DNA from: Leptolinea sp. UBA5366
GTDB lineage: Bacteria > Chloroflexota > Anaerolineae > Anaerolineales > Anaerolineaceae
DNA length: 5,784 nucleotides
NCBI GenBank assembly: GCA_002407845.1
Contig: DHPK01000033.1
Span: 4,713 to 10,496, forward strand
Direction of reading: 5' to 3'
The translations under genes and the position numbers were made by a program. Positions within the stretch are counted from its first letter, which is position 1. The number at the start of each line of letters is the position of its first letter. The notes under the pieces were generated by a model. It was not told where the DNA came from and did no database searches. It saw only the letters and a list, made by a program, of their open reading frames with translations. Shown in pieces: positions 1-5,784 of the stretch.

Positions 1-232
1 GACCATAACTGACCTCGCAGCCCCAGCGCTGGGCAAGGGTCCGCATACGTGTCTGATCCATGGAGGATTCAGGCGAATTCGGCGGAATCAGCTGATCAAA
101 AACGAAGCTGATCCGGCTGCTGTCCGCCGGCGTGATGGTTTCCAAAGCGTCTAAAATGTAGCAGTTAATATTGGTAAGAACAATTTTATCGACCGTCAGA
201 TCATCTAATTTAAATTGTGATAATTTATTCAT
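1..232 (-). CDS. Probable aconitase/isopropylmalate dehydratase superfamily large subunit, N-terminus only (partial)
   Basis: An ATG at 232 opens a frame of 77 residues that is still open at the left edge. The start is well supported: the RBS GAGAGGA (238-244) lies 5 nt upstream, and the gap from the CoA-transferase stop is 13 bp. The segment FVFDQLIPPNSPES (43-56) followed by QTRMRTLAQRWG (60-71) and VSYG (74-77) resembles the part of LeuC/homoaconitase/aconitase that runs from the FDHxxP motif to the ‘reefaxexg…’ helix just before the glycine-rich GxGIxH segment. These [4Fe-4S] enzymes hydrate or isomerise di- and tricarboxylic acids; the cluster Cys would lie beyond the edge. Two oddities: the N-terminus is shorter than in LeuC, and the usual Asp-His is Asp46-Gln47. 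With only 77 residues the assignment is tentative; a short unrelated hypothetical protein is the alternative. Confidence 0.6.
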   Translation of the reverse strand, partial: MNKLSQFKLDDLTVDKIVLTNINCYILDALETITPADSSRISFVFDQLIPPNSPESSMDQTRMRTLAQRWGCEVSYG

Positions 233-237
233 ATCCG

Positions 238-244
238 TCCTCTC
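238..244 (-). promoter_or_regulatory. Ribosome binding site for the aconitase-like gene
   Basis: GAGAGGA lies 5 nt before the ATG at 232 and immediately after the CoA-transferase TGA (246-248). It is the main support that the open frame at the left edge is a real gene and that the operon continues leftwards out of the window. Confidence 0.75.
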
Positions 245-245
245 A

Positions 246-1589
246 TCAACGGTTTTTCTTGAGCCAGATGCCATAATTTTCAGCATCGCGTGTCAAAGCG
301 TCCCGGAAATCGGGGTGGCTGATTGAAATCAACGCTTCTGCCCGCTCCCAGGTGCTCTTGCCTCTCAGGTTAACTTTTCCGAATTCAGTCACCACCCAAT
401 GAACTGCAGTCCGGGGATCGGTGACGATTGATCCCGTCTGGATTGCCGGCACAATGCGCGAATGCACCTGACCTGCTTTGTCTGTGAACGTGGAGCTCAG
501 ACAGATAAAGCTTTTCCCTTCGCGTGCATGGCTGGCGCCCAGAACGAAGTCAAGCTGACCGCCGGTGCCGCTGATCTGTCTGCCGGTCATAGATTCAGCA
601 TTGACCTGCCCCAAGAGATCCACTTCGACTGCGTTATTGATTGAAATGAAACGATCATTTTGAGCAATGATAAAGGGATCATTCACGTAGTCGACCGGCG
701 CGGTCATCAGCTGCGGATTGTCATCGATAAATTCATAAAGTTCAGTCGACCCGGCAGCAAAGGCATAGACCTGTTTGCCCGGATCAGTTTTCTTGCATCG
801 TCCGCTGATTTTCCCGCGGTTGGTGAGTTCCATCATGCTGTCCACATACATTTCAGTGTGGATGCCCAAGTCTTTGAGGTCTGACTCAGCGAGCAGCATG
901 CCAACTGCGTTCGGCATGCTGCCGATGCCCAGCTGCAGACAAGCCTGCTGCGGAATTTCTTCCATGATCAGCTCAGCAATTTTCCGGTCAGTCTCGTTCG
1001 GCGGCTTGGTCACCATCGTTGGAATCGGAGCGTCGTCTTCGACGATAAAGTCCACCTCTGAAATATGAATGCATTCATCATATTTGCCGAGCGAACGCGG
1101 CAGATTGGGATTGACTTCAACGATAACCGTTTTTGCTTTGCGGCAGACTGCCATTGCGCTGGCGGCGGAAGGACCAAAGTTGAAATAACCGAATTTGTCC
1201 ATCGGGGTCACGATCAGCAGCGCCACATCGATGTTCTCGATATCGTTTTGATAGAGCATCGGCAGATCGGAAAACCGCATCGGGATATGATACGTGCTGC
1301 CGCCTTTGGCGCTGGTGCGGTCATGCCCGCCGTAATACCAGCTGTTATAGGTGAAAACCGCCCGGTTTTCTTTCTGATTAGCAGCCATCACAGCTGGCGG
1401 ATGCATGCTCAGCACGTTGCGGATCATGACGTCTTCAAGCTCGGATGCCCGGGCTGCCAGCGCCTGATCCAGCGCGTTCGGCATGGCAATTGCCAAACCA
1501 TAATCAAGCCAGTCGCCAGACTTTACAACCTTAACTGCTTGCTCCGCAGAAACGTGCTTTTGGGCATATTCTTTGGCGTAAGCGTTCAT
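246..1589 (-). CDS. Acetyl-CoA hydrolase/transferase family CoA-transferase (butyryl-/4-hydroxybutyrate-CoA transferase type)
   Basis: This 447-residue protein swaps CoA between an acyl-CoA and a carboxylate, usually acetate, through a glutamyl-CoA thioester. Seen: N-terminal segment SAEQAVKVVKSGDW (14-27); TPMDKFGYFNFGPSA (128-142); IVEVNPNLPR (156-165); the LGIGSMPNAVG glycine motif (220-230); HTEMYVD (244-250), whose Glu246 is the expected nucleophile; GQVNAES (327-333); GTGGQLDFVLGA (341-352); and VVTEFGKVNLRG (399-410). Length and overall pattern match butyryl-CoA:acetate CoA-transferases of gut Clostridia, but the acyl-pocket region near residues 28-36 and 82-97 does not obviously match from memory. 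The donor and acceptor acids are therefore left open; butyrate, propionate or a dicarboxylate are all possible. The ATG at 1589 is chosen because it gives the usual short family N-terminus and has GGA (1598-1600) upstream. ATG 1598 and TTG 1610 are in-frame alternatives that would overlap the preceding gene. Confidence 0.93.
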   Translation of the reverse strand: MNAYAKEYAQKHVSAEQAVKVVKSGDWLDYGLAIAMPNALDQALAARASELEDVMIRNVLSMHPPAVMAANQKENRAVFTYNSWYYGGHDRTSAKGGSTYHIPMRFSDLPMLYQNDIENIDVALLIVTPMDKFGYFNFGPSAASAMAVCRKAKTVIVEVNPNLPRSLGKYDECIHISEVDFIVEDDAPIPTMVTKPPNETDRKIAELIMEEIPQQACLQLGIGSMPNAVGMLLAESDLKDLGIHTEMYVDSMMELTNRGKISGRCKKTDPGKQVYAFAAGSTELYEFIDDNPQLMTAPVDYVNDPFIIAQNDRFISINNAVEVDLLGQVNAESMTGRQISGTGGQLDFVLGASHAREGKSFICLSSTFTDKAGQVHSRIVPAIQTGSIVTDPRTAVHWVVTEFGKVNLRGKSTWERAEALISISHPDFRDALTRDAENYGIWLKKNR

Positions 1590-1600
1590 TTCAGGCATCC
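1587..1600 (-). promoter_or_regulatory. Stop/start junction (TGAAATG) with upstream GGA: probable translational coupling
   Basis: The CMD-fold gene ends with TGA (1591-1593), and one base later comes the ATG (1587-1589) preferred for the CoA-transferase. GGA at 1598-1600 lies 8 nt upstream, inside the preceding gene's last codons. The weak RBS plus the near-overlap suggests that ribosomes finishing the upstream gene reinitiate here. Confidence 0.55.
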
Positions 1601-1968
1601 AATTCTTCAAAGATTTCGGCGGCGGGAATCAATGATGCCGCTCCGCAATAGAAGAATACCAGCCGCATGACTTCGCCTAATTCATCAACCGTTGCGCCTT
1701 TTTCATACGCCAGTTTCCCGTGCGTCTGAATTGTCGTCGGCACGCCTTTGGAGCATCCCAGCGCGAACAGAATTAATTCGATCATCTTGGGGGAAAGATG
1801 TTCAAGCGATGATTTCGAATTCTCGTAACTGTCGCTGAATGCTTTGACCAATCCGGGATCATTTGCAATTCTTTTATGGAATGACAGCACGCTGCCGCCG
1901 CGTTTTTCTGCCAGGTCAGCGAGCTCTTTCTTTGCTTCTTTAATCTTCTTTTCGTCAGTCTGTTTCAT
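1591..1968 (-). CDS. Carboxymuconolactone decarboxylase/AhpD-fold small protein lacking the CxxC
   Basis: This 125-residue protein has the all-helical CMD/AhpD fold. A charged, Lys/Glu-rich N-terminal helix (1-23) precedes the CMD core (about 58-112), which includes the IELILFALGC (63-72), THGKLAYEKGAT (82-93) and VDELGEVMRLV (94-104) segments. In AhpD, Glu, CxxC and His form a peroxide-reducing centre. Here Glu64 and His83 fall at the right spacing, but the two Cys positions are Val76 and Thr79, so an AhpD-type thiol peroxidase is unlikely. Cys72 and Cys108 are elsewhere. True CMD enzymes also lack the CxxC, but nothing else here points to aromatic degradation. Its place between the carboxyltransferase homologue (13 bp upstream) and the CoA-transferase (1 bp downstream) suggests a catalytic or accessory role in the same pathway. 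The exact function is unknown. GGATGGAAG (1973-1981) serves as RBS for the ATG. Confidence 0.88.
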   Translation of the reverse strand: MKQTDEKKIKEAKKELADLAEKRGGSVLSFHKRIANDPGLVKAFSDSYENSKSSLEHLSPKMIELILFALGCSKGVPTTIQTHGKLAYEKGATVDELGEVMRLVFFYCGAASLIPAAEIFEELDA

Positions 1969-1972
1969 CTTT

Positions 1973-1981
1973 CTTCCATCC
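1973..1981 (-). promoter_or_regulatory. Ribosome binding site for the CMD/AhpD-fold gene
   Basis: GGATGGAAG fills most of the 13-bp gap after the TAA of the carboxyltransferase homologue, ending 4 nt before the ATG at 1968. The ATG inside the motif leads to a stop within four codons, so it is not a competing start. Confidence 0.65.
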
Positions 1982-3331
1982 TTACTTATTTTTGTTTTCC
2001 AAAAATGGTTTTGCCTGCTCAGGGAACAGAATGTAACTCAGAATATCCTCGTCCGATTTTGCAAAGGAGCGGCTTTCTTCAACGCCTTTTTCCCATTCCG
2101 GCTCGATCAGGCTGCCGGGGCGGACAGTGCAGATCTCCGCGTCTTCAGCAAGCACGATTTCCTTCAGCGTCTCGCTGATTGACCCGGGAACACGTCCATA
2201 CAGCCCTTTGACATAATCTTTGATTTCGGAAGACATCATCAAATAGCGCGAACCCACCAGCACATTGGTCGTAGCCTGAGCGGCTACAATCTGGGCAAAG
2301 GGGGTCGCAAGCGGGGGATAGCCCATGTCTTCCCGAACACGATAGACTTCTTCCATAACTTCACCGATGCGGTCGAAGGAGTTCATCTGCTTCAACTGCG
2401 ATTCGAGGTTGGAGAGCATGCCGCCCGGAATTTGATGTTTCTGAACGCTGGCATCCACGCCGATCATTTCAGTCTTGAATTCTTTGTATTTTTCGACCAA
2501 ACCCAGGAAATATTTGTTAACTTCGATCACCTTCTCAAGGTTGATCCCGGTGTCGTAGGGCGTTTCCTGCAGACTGACGACGAATGTTTCTGTCGCAGGA
2601 TGGGACGGGCCGCCTGCCAACGCTGAGACGTTGCAGTCGATGACTTCGGCGCCGGCGCGGATGGCTTCCCAATAGGCGATGTCAGCCATGCCGCCGATCG
2701 AGTGAGCTTGAACATGAACTGGAACATCAAAGCGCGCTTTGACTGCGCTGACGATGCGGGACATTTCCACCGGTGTGAGCATGCCTGCCATATCTTCGAT
2801 ATGAATCGCTTCGGCTCCCAGCTCTATATAGCCTTCAACCACTTTCAGATAATAGTCGACAGTGTGAACCGGGCTTTTGGCATAAGCGATGTTGGCTTCG
2901 GCGCGCTTGCCTGTTTTCTTGACTGCGTTGAAACATTGTTCAGTGTTCCGGACATCGTTCAGTCCGTCAAAAATCAGGAAGATGTCAATGCCGCAATGCG
3001 CTGCTGTTTCGATAAACTTGGCAACTACGTCATCCGCATACTGCCGGTAACCGACCAGATTTTGCCCTCTGAGCAGCATACGCAGCGGTGTCTTCGTGAC
3101 GTGCTGCTTGAACTGCCGGATGCGTTCCCAGGGATCTTCGTTCAGGAAACGGAGGGCGACATCGAATGTCGCGCCTCCCCACATTTCCATGGAATCATAG
3201 CCGATGCTGTCCATCGCCGGTAAAATCGGAATCATGTCCTCAAGACGGATCCGGGTAGCCAGCAGTGATTGCTGCCCATCGCGCCATTCAACGCTCGCGA
3301 TCCGAACCGGCTTCGGTTGACTGTTCTGCAT
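1982..3331 (-). CDS. Oxaloacetate decarboxylase alpha / pyruvate carboxylase subunit B homologue with altered active site
   Basis: This 449-residue DRE-TIM barrel protein belongs to the carboxyltransferase family (OadA, PycB, transcarboxylase 5S). Those enzymes move a carboxyl group between biotin and pyruvate/oxaloacetate. Family hallmarks seen: WRDGQQSLLATR (16-27), LLRGQNLVGYRQYADD (86-101), IFDGLNDVRN (120-129), SPVHT (153-157), DMAGMLTP (180-187), IPGGMLSNL (301-309), and a complete PYC_OADA domain ending in the SDEDILSYILFP region (426-437). It stops there, with no biotinyl domain and no AMKM motif, so a biotin carrier would have to be a separate protein. Key residues deviate: Asp18 and Arg88 are kept, but Glu179 sits at the carbamylated Lys, Gln208 at the first His of HxH (His210 kept), Pro242 at the catalytic Thr of TSQP, and the usual DAHQ is DGQQ. 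Annotation pipelines would probably call it oadA or pycB. Family membership is firm; the reaction is not. A strong RBS (3341-3347) supports the ATG start. Confidence 0.9.
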   Translation of the reverse strand: MQNSQPKPVRIASVEWRDGQQSLLATRIRLEDMIPILPAMDSIGYDSMEMWGGATFDVALRFLNEDPWERIRQFKQHVTKTPLRMLLRGQNLVGYRQYADDVVAKFIETAAHCGIDIFLIFDGLNDVRNTEQCFNAVKKTGKRAEANIAYAKSPVHTVDYYLKVVEGYIELGAEAIHIEDMAGMLTPVEMSRIVSAVKARFDVPVHVQAHSIGGMADIAYWEAIRAGAEVIDCNVSALAGGPSHPATETFVVSLQETPYDTGINLEKVIEVNKYFLGLVEKYKEFKTEMIGVDASVQKHQIPGGMLSNLESQLKQMNSFDRIGEVMEEVYRVREDMGYPPLATPFAQIVAAQATTNVLVGSRYLMMSSEIKDYVKGLYGRVPGSISETLKEIVLAEDAEICTVRPGSLIEPEWEKGVEESRSFAKSDEDILSYILFPEQAKPFLENKNK

Positions 3332-3340
3332 ATTCTTCTG

Positions 3341-3347
3341 TCTCCTC
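3341..3347 (-). promoter_or_regulatory. Strong ribosome binding site for the carboxyltransferase homologue
   Basis: GAGGAGA starts directly after the PFOR TAA stop and sits about 9 nt before the ATG at 3331. It fixes the start and supports coupling of the two genes. No promoter or terminator fits in the 16-bp gap. Confidence 0.8.
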
Positions 3348-5784
3348 TTATGCCGTTTCTTGATCGGCTAATTTCTTGTATTGTTCATATTTTGACTGAG
3401 CGTAATCTTTTGCCTGCTCAGCGAGTTCAGCCGCGCGTTCCGGATTTTTCTGCATCAATGATTTGTAGCGGACTTCGCTGTTCATGAATGCTGTGTAATC
3501 TTCGGATGGGGCTTTGGAATCGAGGCGGAACGGATTCTGCCCTGCCTCGGCTGCCTGCGGATTGTAGCGGTACAAATTCCAATATCCGGAAGCTGTCGCT
3601 TTTTTCGCCTGTTTCAGCGATTCGCCCATTCCGCCGCGGATACCGTGGTTGATGCAGGGAGCATAAGCGATGATCAGCGATGGACCTTTATACGCTTCTG
3701 CCTCTTTGATGGCTTTGATCACCTGATTCATGTCCGCGCCAAGCGAAATCTGAGCCACGTAGATGTAGCCATACGCCATCATCATCATGCCAAGGTCTTT
3801 TTTCGGCGTTGACTTGCCGCCGGCAGAGAACTGTCCCATAGCGCCCAGCTGGCTTGCTTTAGACATTTGACCGCCCGTGTTGGAATAAAGTTCAGTGTCC
3901 AGCACCAGACAGTTGATGTCTTCGTTTTGAGCGAGCACATGATCCAGCCCGCCAAAGCCGATGTCATAAGCCCAGCCGTCTCCGCCGATCATCCACATCG
4001 ATTTTTTGCTCAGATGTTCCTTGTTGTCAAGGATCGACAGGCGCAGCGCTTCGGCTTCTGCATTTTCGAATTTAGCTGCTGATAATGCCGCGATAACACG
4101 CTGGCGGCGTTCCATTGTGCCTTCGCCTTCGTCCAGGTTGTTCAGCCAGTCCTGCAGGGCTGCCTGAATTTCAGGACCAGGATGTCCGAGCGCCAGCAGT
4201 TTTTCGATGCTGGTCTTCAGTTTCTTGCGGTGTTCGCCCACTGCCAGCAGCATCCCATAGGAAAATTCGGCGTTGTTTTCAAAAACTGAGTTAGACCATG
4301 GCGGCCCGAATCCATCCTGATTGGTGGTGTAGGGAGTCGAGGGGGCAGCTGCACCCCATGCCTGCGTACAGCCGGTGGCGTTCGCAATGTACATGCGTTC
4401 CCCAAACAACTGGGTCAGGAGCTTGATATAAGAGGTTTCCCCGCAGCCGGCACATGCGCCGGAGAACTCCAGCAGCGGCTGTTCAAATTGGCTGCCTTTG
4501 ATCGTGAAACGATCCATCTGGTTTTCCTTCGCAGTCAAGCTCAAAGCGAAGTCCCAGTTGTCTTTTTCTGACAGCGCTTCCTTCAATGGCTGGAAGCTGA
4601 GTGCTTTTTCCTTTGCCGGGCAGGTGTTGACGCAGACGCCGCAGCCAGTGCAGTCGAGCGGGCTGACCTGAATCCGATACTGATAGGGCTCAAGGTTTTT
4701 GCCTTTCGCCTGAACGCTCTCAAATGAGGCGGGAGCCTGCTGCTTTTCTGAATCGTTCAACAGGAAAGGACGGATTGCTGCATGCGGACAAACCATCGAA
4801 CATTGGTTGCACTGAATGCATTTTTCCGAATCCCACTTCGGCACATTGGTTGCGATCCCGCGCTTTTCAAATTTGGACGTGCCAAATGGGAAAGTTCCGT
4901 TGACAATATCTTTGAAAGCGCTGACCGGAATCGTGTCGCCTTTTTGAGTATTGGATGGGATCATGATGTTCTTCACGTAATCCGGGAGACCAGCTCCGCT
5001 CTCGGGCTGAGCAGCCGCAGTTTTCCATGAAGGCGGAATCTGAACCTGATGCAGTCCGTCGGCTCCTGAATCGACAGCCTGGTAGTTCATGCTGACAATT
5101 GCTTCGCCTTTGCTTGTGTAGGAACGCTGGGCGGCGTCCTTCATCAATTTTTTCGCCTGTTCAAAATCGATCACTTTCGAAAGATAGAAGAATGCGGATT
5201 GCAGGATTGTGTTCGTCCGGCGTCCAAGCCCGATCTCTTCAGCAAGTTTCGTTGCATCGATGGTATAGAACTGGATGTTGTTGTTCGCAATATAATTTCT
5301 GGCAGCTGCCGGAAGCTCGGAAGACAATTCCTCATCGCTCCAGCTGCAGTTGAGCAGGAAGATTCCGCCCGGTTTGACCTGCTGCACGATATCGAATGAT
5401 TTCATGTAGGAAGGTTCATGACAGGCGACGAAATCCCCGTTTTCTTCAATAGTGTAATGGGATCGGATCGGCTCATTACCGAAACGCAGGTTCGATTTGG
5501 TGACGCCGCCTGACTTTTTGGCATCATATTCAAAATAAGCCTGAACGTATTGATCCGTATTCTCACCGATAATTTTGATCGAATTTTTGTTTGCACCAAC
5601 GGTGCCGTCTGAGCCCAGACCCCAGAATTTGCATTGCAGAATCTGGTCGTTTTGGACGTCAAAATCGGCTTTCGGCAGGGACAGGAATGTGACATCGTCC
5701 GTGATGCCGATGGTGAAATATTTTTTGGGTTTGGCTTCCTTCATGTTGAGGAAGCAGCTGTAAATTTGATCCGGCGCGACGTTC
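3348..5784 (-). CDS. nifJ: Pyruvate:ferredoxin (flavodoxin) oxidoreductase, partial (N-terminus beyond right edge)
   Basis: This cytoplasmic enzyme oxidises pyruvate with CoA to acetyl-CoA and CO2 and reduces ferredoxin or flavodoxin. The reading frame stays open to the window edge. The first in-window Met (5744) is internal: 13 in-frame residues precede it, and the family's FTxGIxDDVT segment follows directly. About 811 residues are visible; full single-chain enzymes have about 1,170. Numbering from that Met: the gamma/CoA-binding domain has GSDGTVGANKNSIKI (45-58); the linker carries the EKR signature (FEKRGIA, 292-298). The ferredoxin domain has two full CxxCxxCxxxC sets (C309, C312, C315, C319 and C365, C368, C371, C375). 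The C-terminal TPP domain has the proximal-cluster Cys CAGC (431-434), C459 and C697, and the TPP/Mg motif GDG (588-590) with NTGG (622-625). No key residue is missing. It is the most upstream gene seen, and a TAA stop lies 16 bp before the next gene. The missing N-terminal half is a window effect, not a broken gene. Confidence 0.97.
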   Translation of the reverse strand, partial: NVAPDQIYSCFLNMKEAKPKKYFTIGITDDVTFLSLPKADFDVQNDQILQCKFWGLGSDGTVGANKNSIKIIGENTDQYVQAYFEYDAKKSGGVTKSNLRFGNEPIRSHYTIEENGDFVACHEPSYMKSFDIVQQVKPGGIFLLNCSWSDEELSSELPAAARNYIANNNIQFYTIDATKLAEEIGLGRRTNTILQSAFFYLSKVIDFEQAKKLMKDAAQRSYTSKGEAIVSMNYQAVDSGADGLHQVQIPPSWKTAAAQPESGAGLPDYVKNIMIPSNTQKGDTIPVSAFKDIVNGTFPFGTSKFEKRGIATNVPKWDSEKCIQCNQCSMVCPHAAIRPFLLNDSEKQQAPASFESVQAKGKNLEPYQYRIQVSPLDCTGCGVCVNTCPAKEKALSFQPLKEALSEKDNWDFALSLTAKENQMDRFTIKGSQFEQPLLEFSGACAGCGETSYIKLLTQLFGERMYIANATGCTQAWGAAAPSTPYTTNQDGFGPPWSNSVFENNAEFSYGMLLAVGEHRKKLKTSIEKLLALGHPGPEIQAALQDWLNNLDEGEGTMERRQRVIAALSAAKFENAEAEALRLSILDNKEHLSKKSMWMIGGDGWAYDIGFGGLDHVLAQNEDINCLVLDTELYSNTGGQMSKASQLGAMGQFSAGGKSTPKKDLGMMMMAYGYIYVAQISLGADMNQVIKAIKEAEAYKGPSLIIAYAPCINHGIRGGMGESLKQAKKATASGYWNLYRYNPQAAEAGQNPFRLDSKAPSEDYTAFMNSEVRYKSLMQKNPERAAELAEQAKDYAQSKYEQYKKLADQETA

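Noticed and set aside
1065..1670. A 201-codon plus-strand open frame
   Set aside because: It is antisense to the well-supported CoA-transferase and the end of the CMD-fold gene. Its translation shows no recognisable family, and its boundaries match nothing.
1844..2182. A plus-strand frame with a hydrophobic stretch resembling a small membrane protein
   Set aside because: The hydrophobic stretch is the complement of Lys/Glu-rich codons at the N-terminus of the CMD-fold gene. It spans two real genes and has no clear RBS.
2702..3223. A 173-codon plus-strand open frame
   Set aside because: It is antisense to the conserved core of the carboxyltransferase homologue. The translation is Cys/His/Phe-rich without domain character, as expected for a shadow frame.
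1982..3331. The divergent carboxyltransferase homologue as a decaying pseudogene
   Set aside because: The frame is intact over 449 codons, the non-catalytic motifs and C-terminal domain are well kept, and it has a strong RBS. The changes are confined to particular active-site positions rather than spread at random.
3332..3347. A terminator or promoter between PFOR and the next gene
   Set aside because: The gap is only 16 bp, is filled by the ribosome binding site, and shows no hairpin.
5742..5744. The Met at 5744 as the true start of a short 798-residue PFOR
   Set aside because: The frame is open for 13 further codons to the window edge, there is no RBS upstream of this Met, and PFOR N-terminal domains are expected before this point, so the gene is cut by the window.

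Overview
The window reads as one minus-strand operon from a strictly anaerobic, fermentative bacterium. Its genes resemble those of Bacillota (Clostridia or Erysipelotrichia type). The base for this is a ferredoxin-linked pyruvate oxidoreductase, a CoA-transferase of the butyrate-producer type, strong AGAGGA-type ribosome binding sites, and roughly balanced base composition by eye. The genus cannot be fixed from the sequence.

Layout in transcription order (right to left): (1) 3348-5784, pyruvate:ferredoxin (flavodoxin) oxidoreductase, whose N-terminal part lies beyond the right edge. (2) 1982-3331, a biotin-domain-less homologue of the oxaloacetate decarboxylase alpha / pyruvate carboxylase carboxyltransferase subunit. 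(3) 1591-1968, a small carboxymuconolactone decarboxylase/AhpD-fold protein. (4) 246-1589, an acetyl-CoA hydrolase/transferase family CoA-transferase. (5) 1-232, the N-terminus of a probable aconitase/isopropylmalate dehydratase-type hydratase that runs off the left edge. Gaps are 16, 13, 1 and 13 bp, each gene has a plausible ribosome binding site, and no internal terminator or promoter is evident. All five are therefore probably cotranscribed. No stretch over 300 bases lacks a gene, and no RNA gene, mobile element, repeat array or CRISPR was seen.

Two genes (PFOR and the CoA-transferase) look fully functional and conventional. The three others are recognisable members of known folds that have lost signature active-site residues. 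The carboxyltransferase homologue keeps the first metal-ligand Asp and the last His, but has Glu where the carbamylated Lys should be, Gln for the first His of HxH, and Pro for the catalytic Thr. The AhpD-fold protein keeps Glu and His but lacks both redox Cys. The hydratase start has Asp-Gln where the family usually has Asp-His. This coordinated divergence in one operon is the most interesting signal here.

A speculative reading is a dedicated pathway in which an unsaturated or branched dicarboxylic acid is hydrated and activated by CoA transfer. It would then be cleaved by the divergent TIM-barrel enzyme to give pyruvate, and PFOR would oxidise the pyruvate to acetyl-CoA and reduced ferredoxin. 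The conservative alternative is an ordinary pyruvate/oxaloacetate node with sequence-drifted members.
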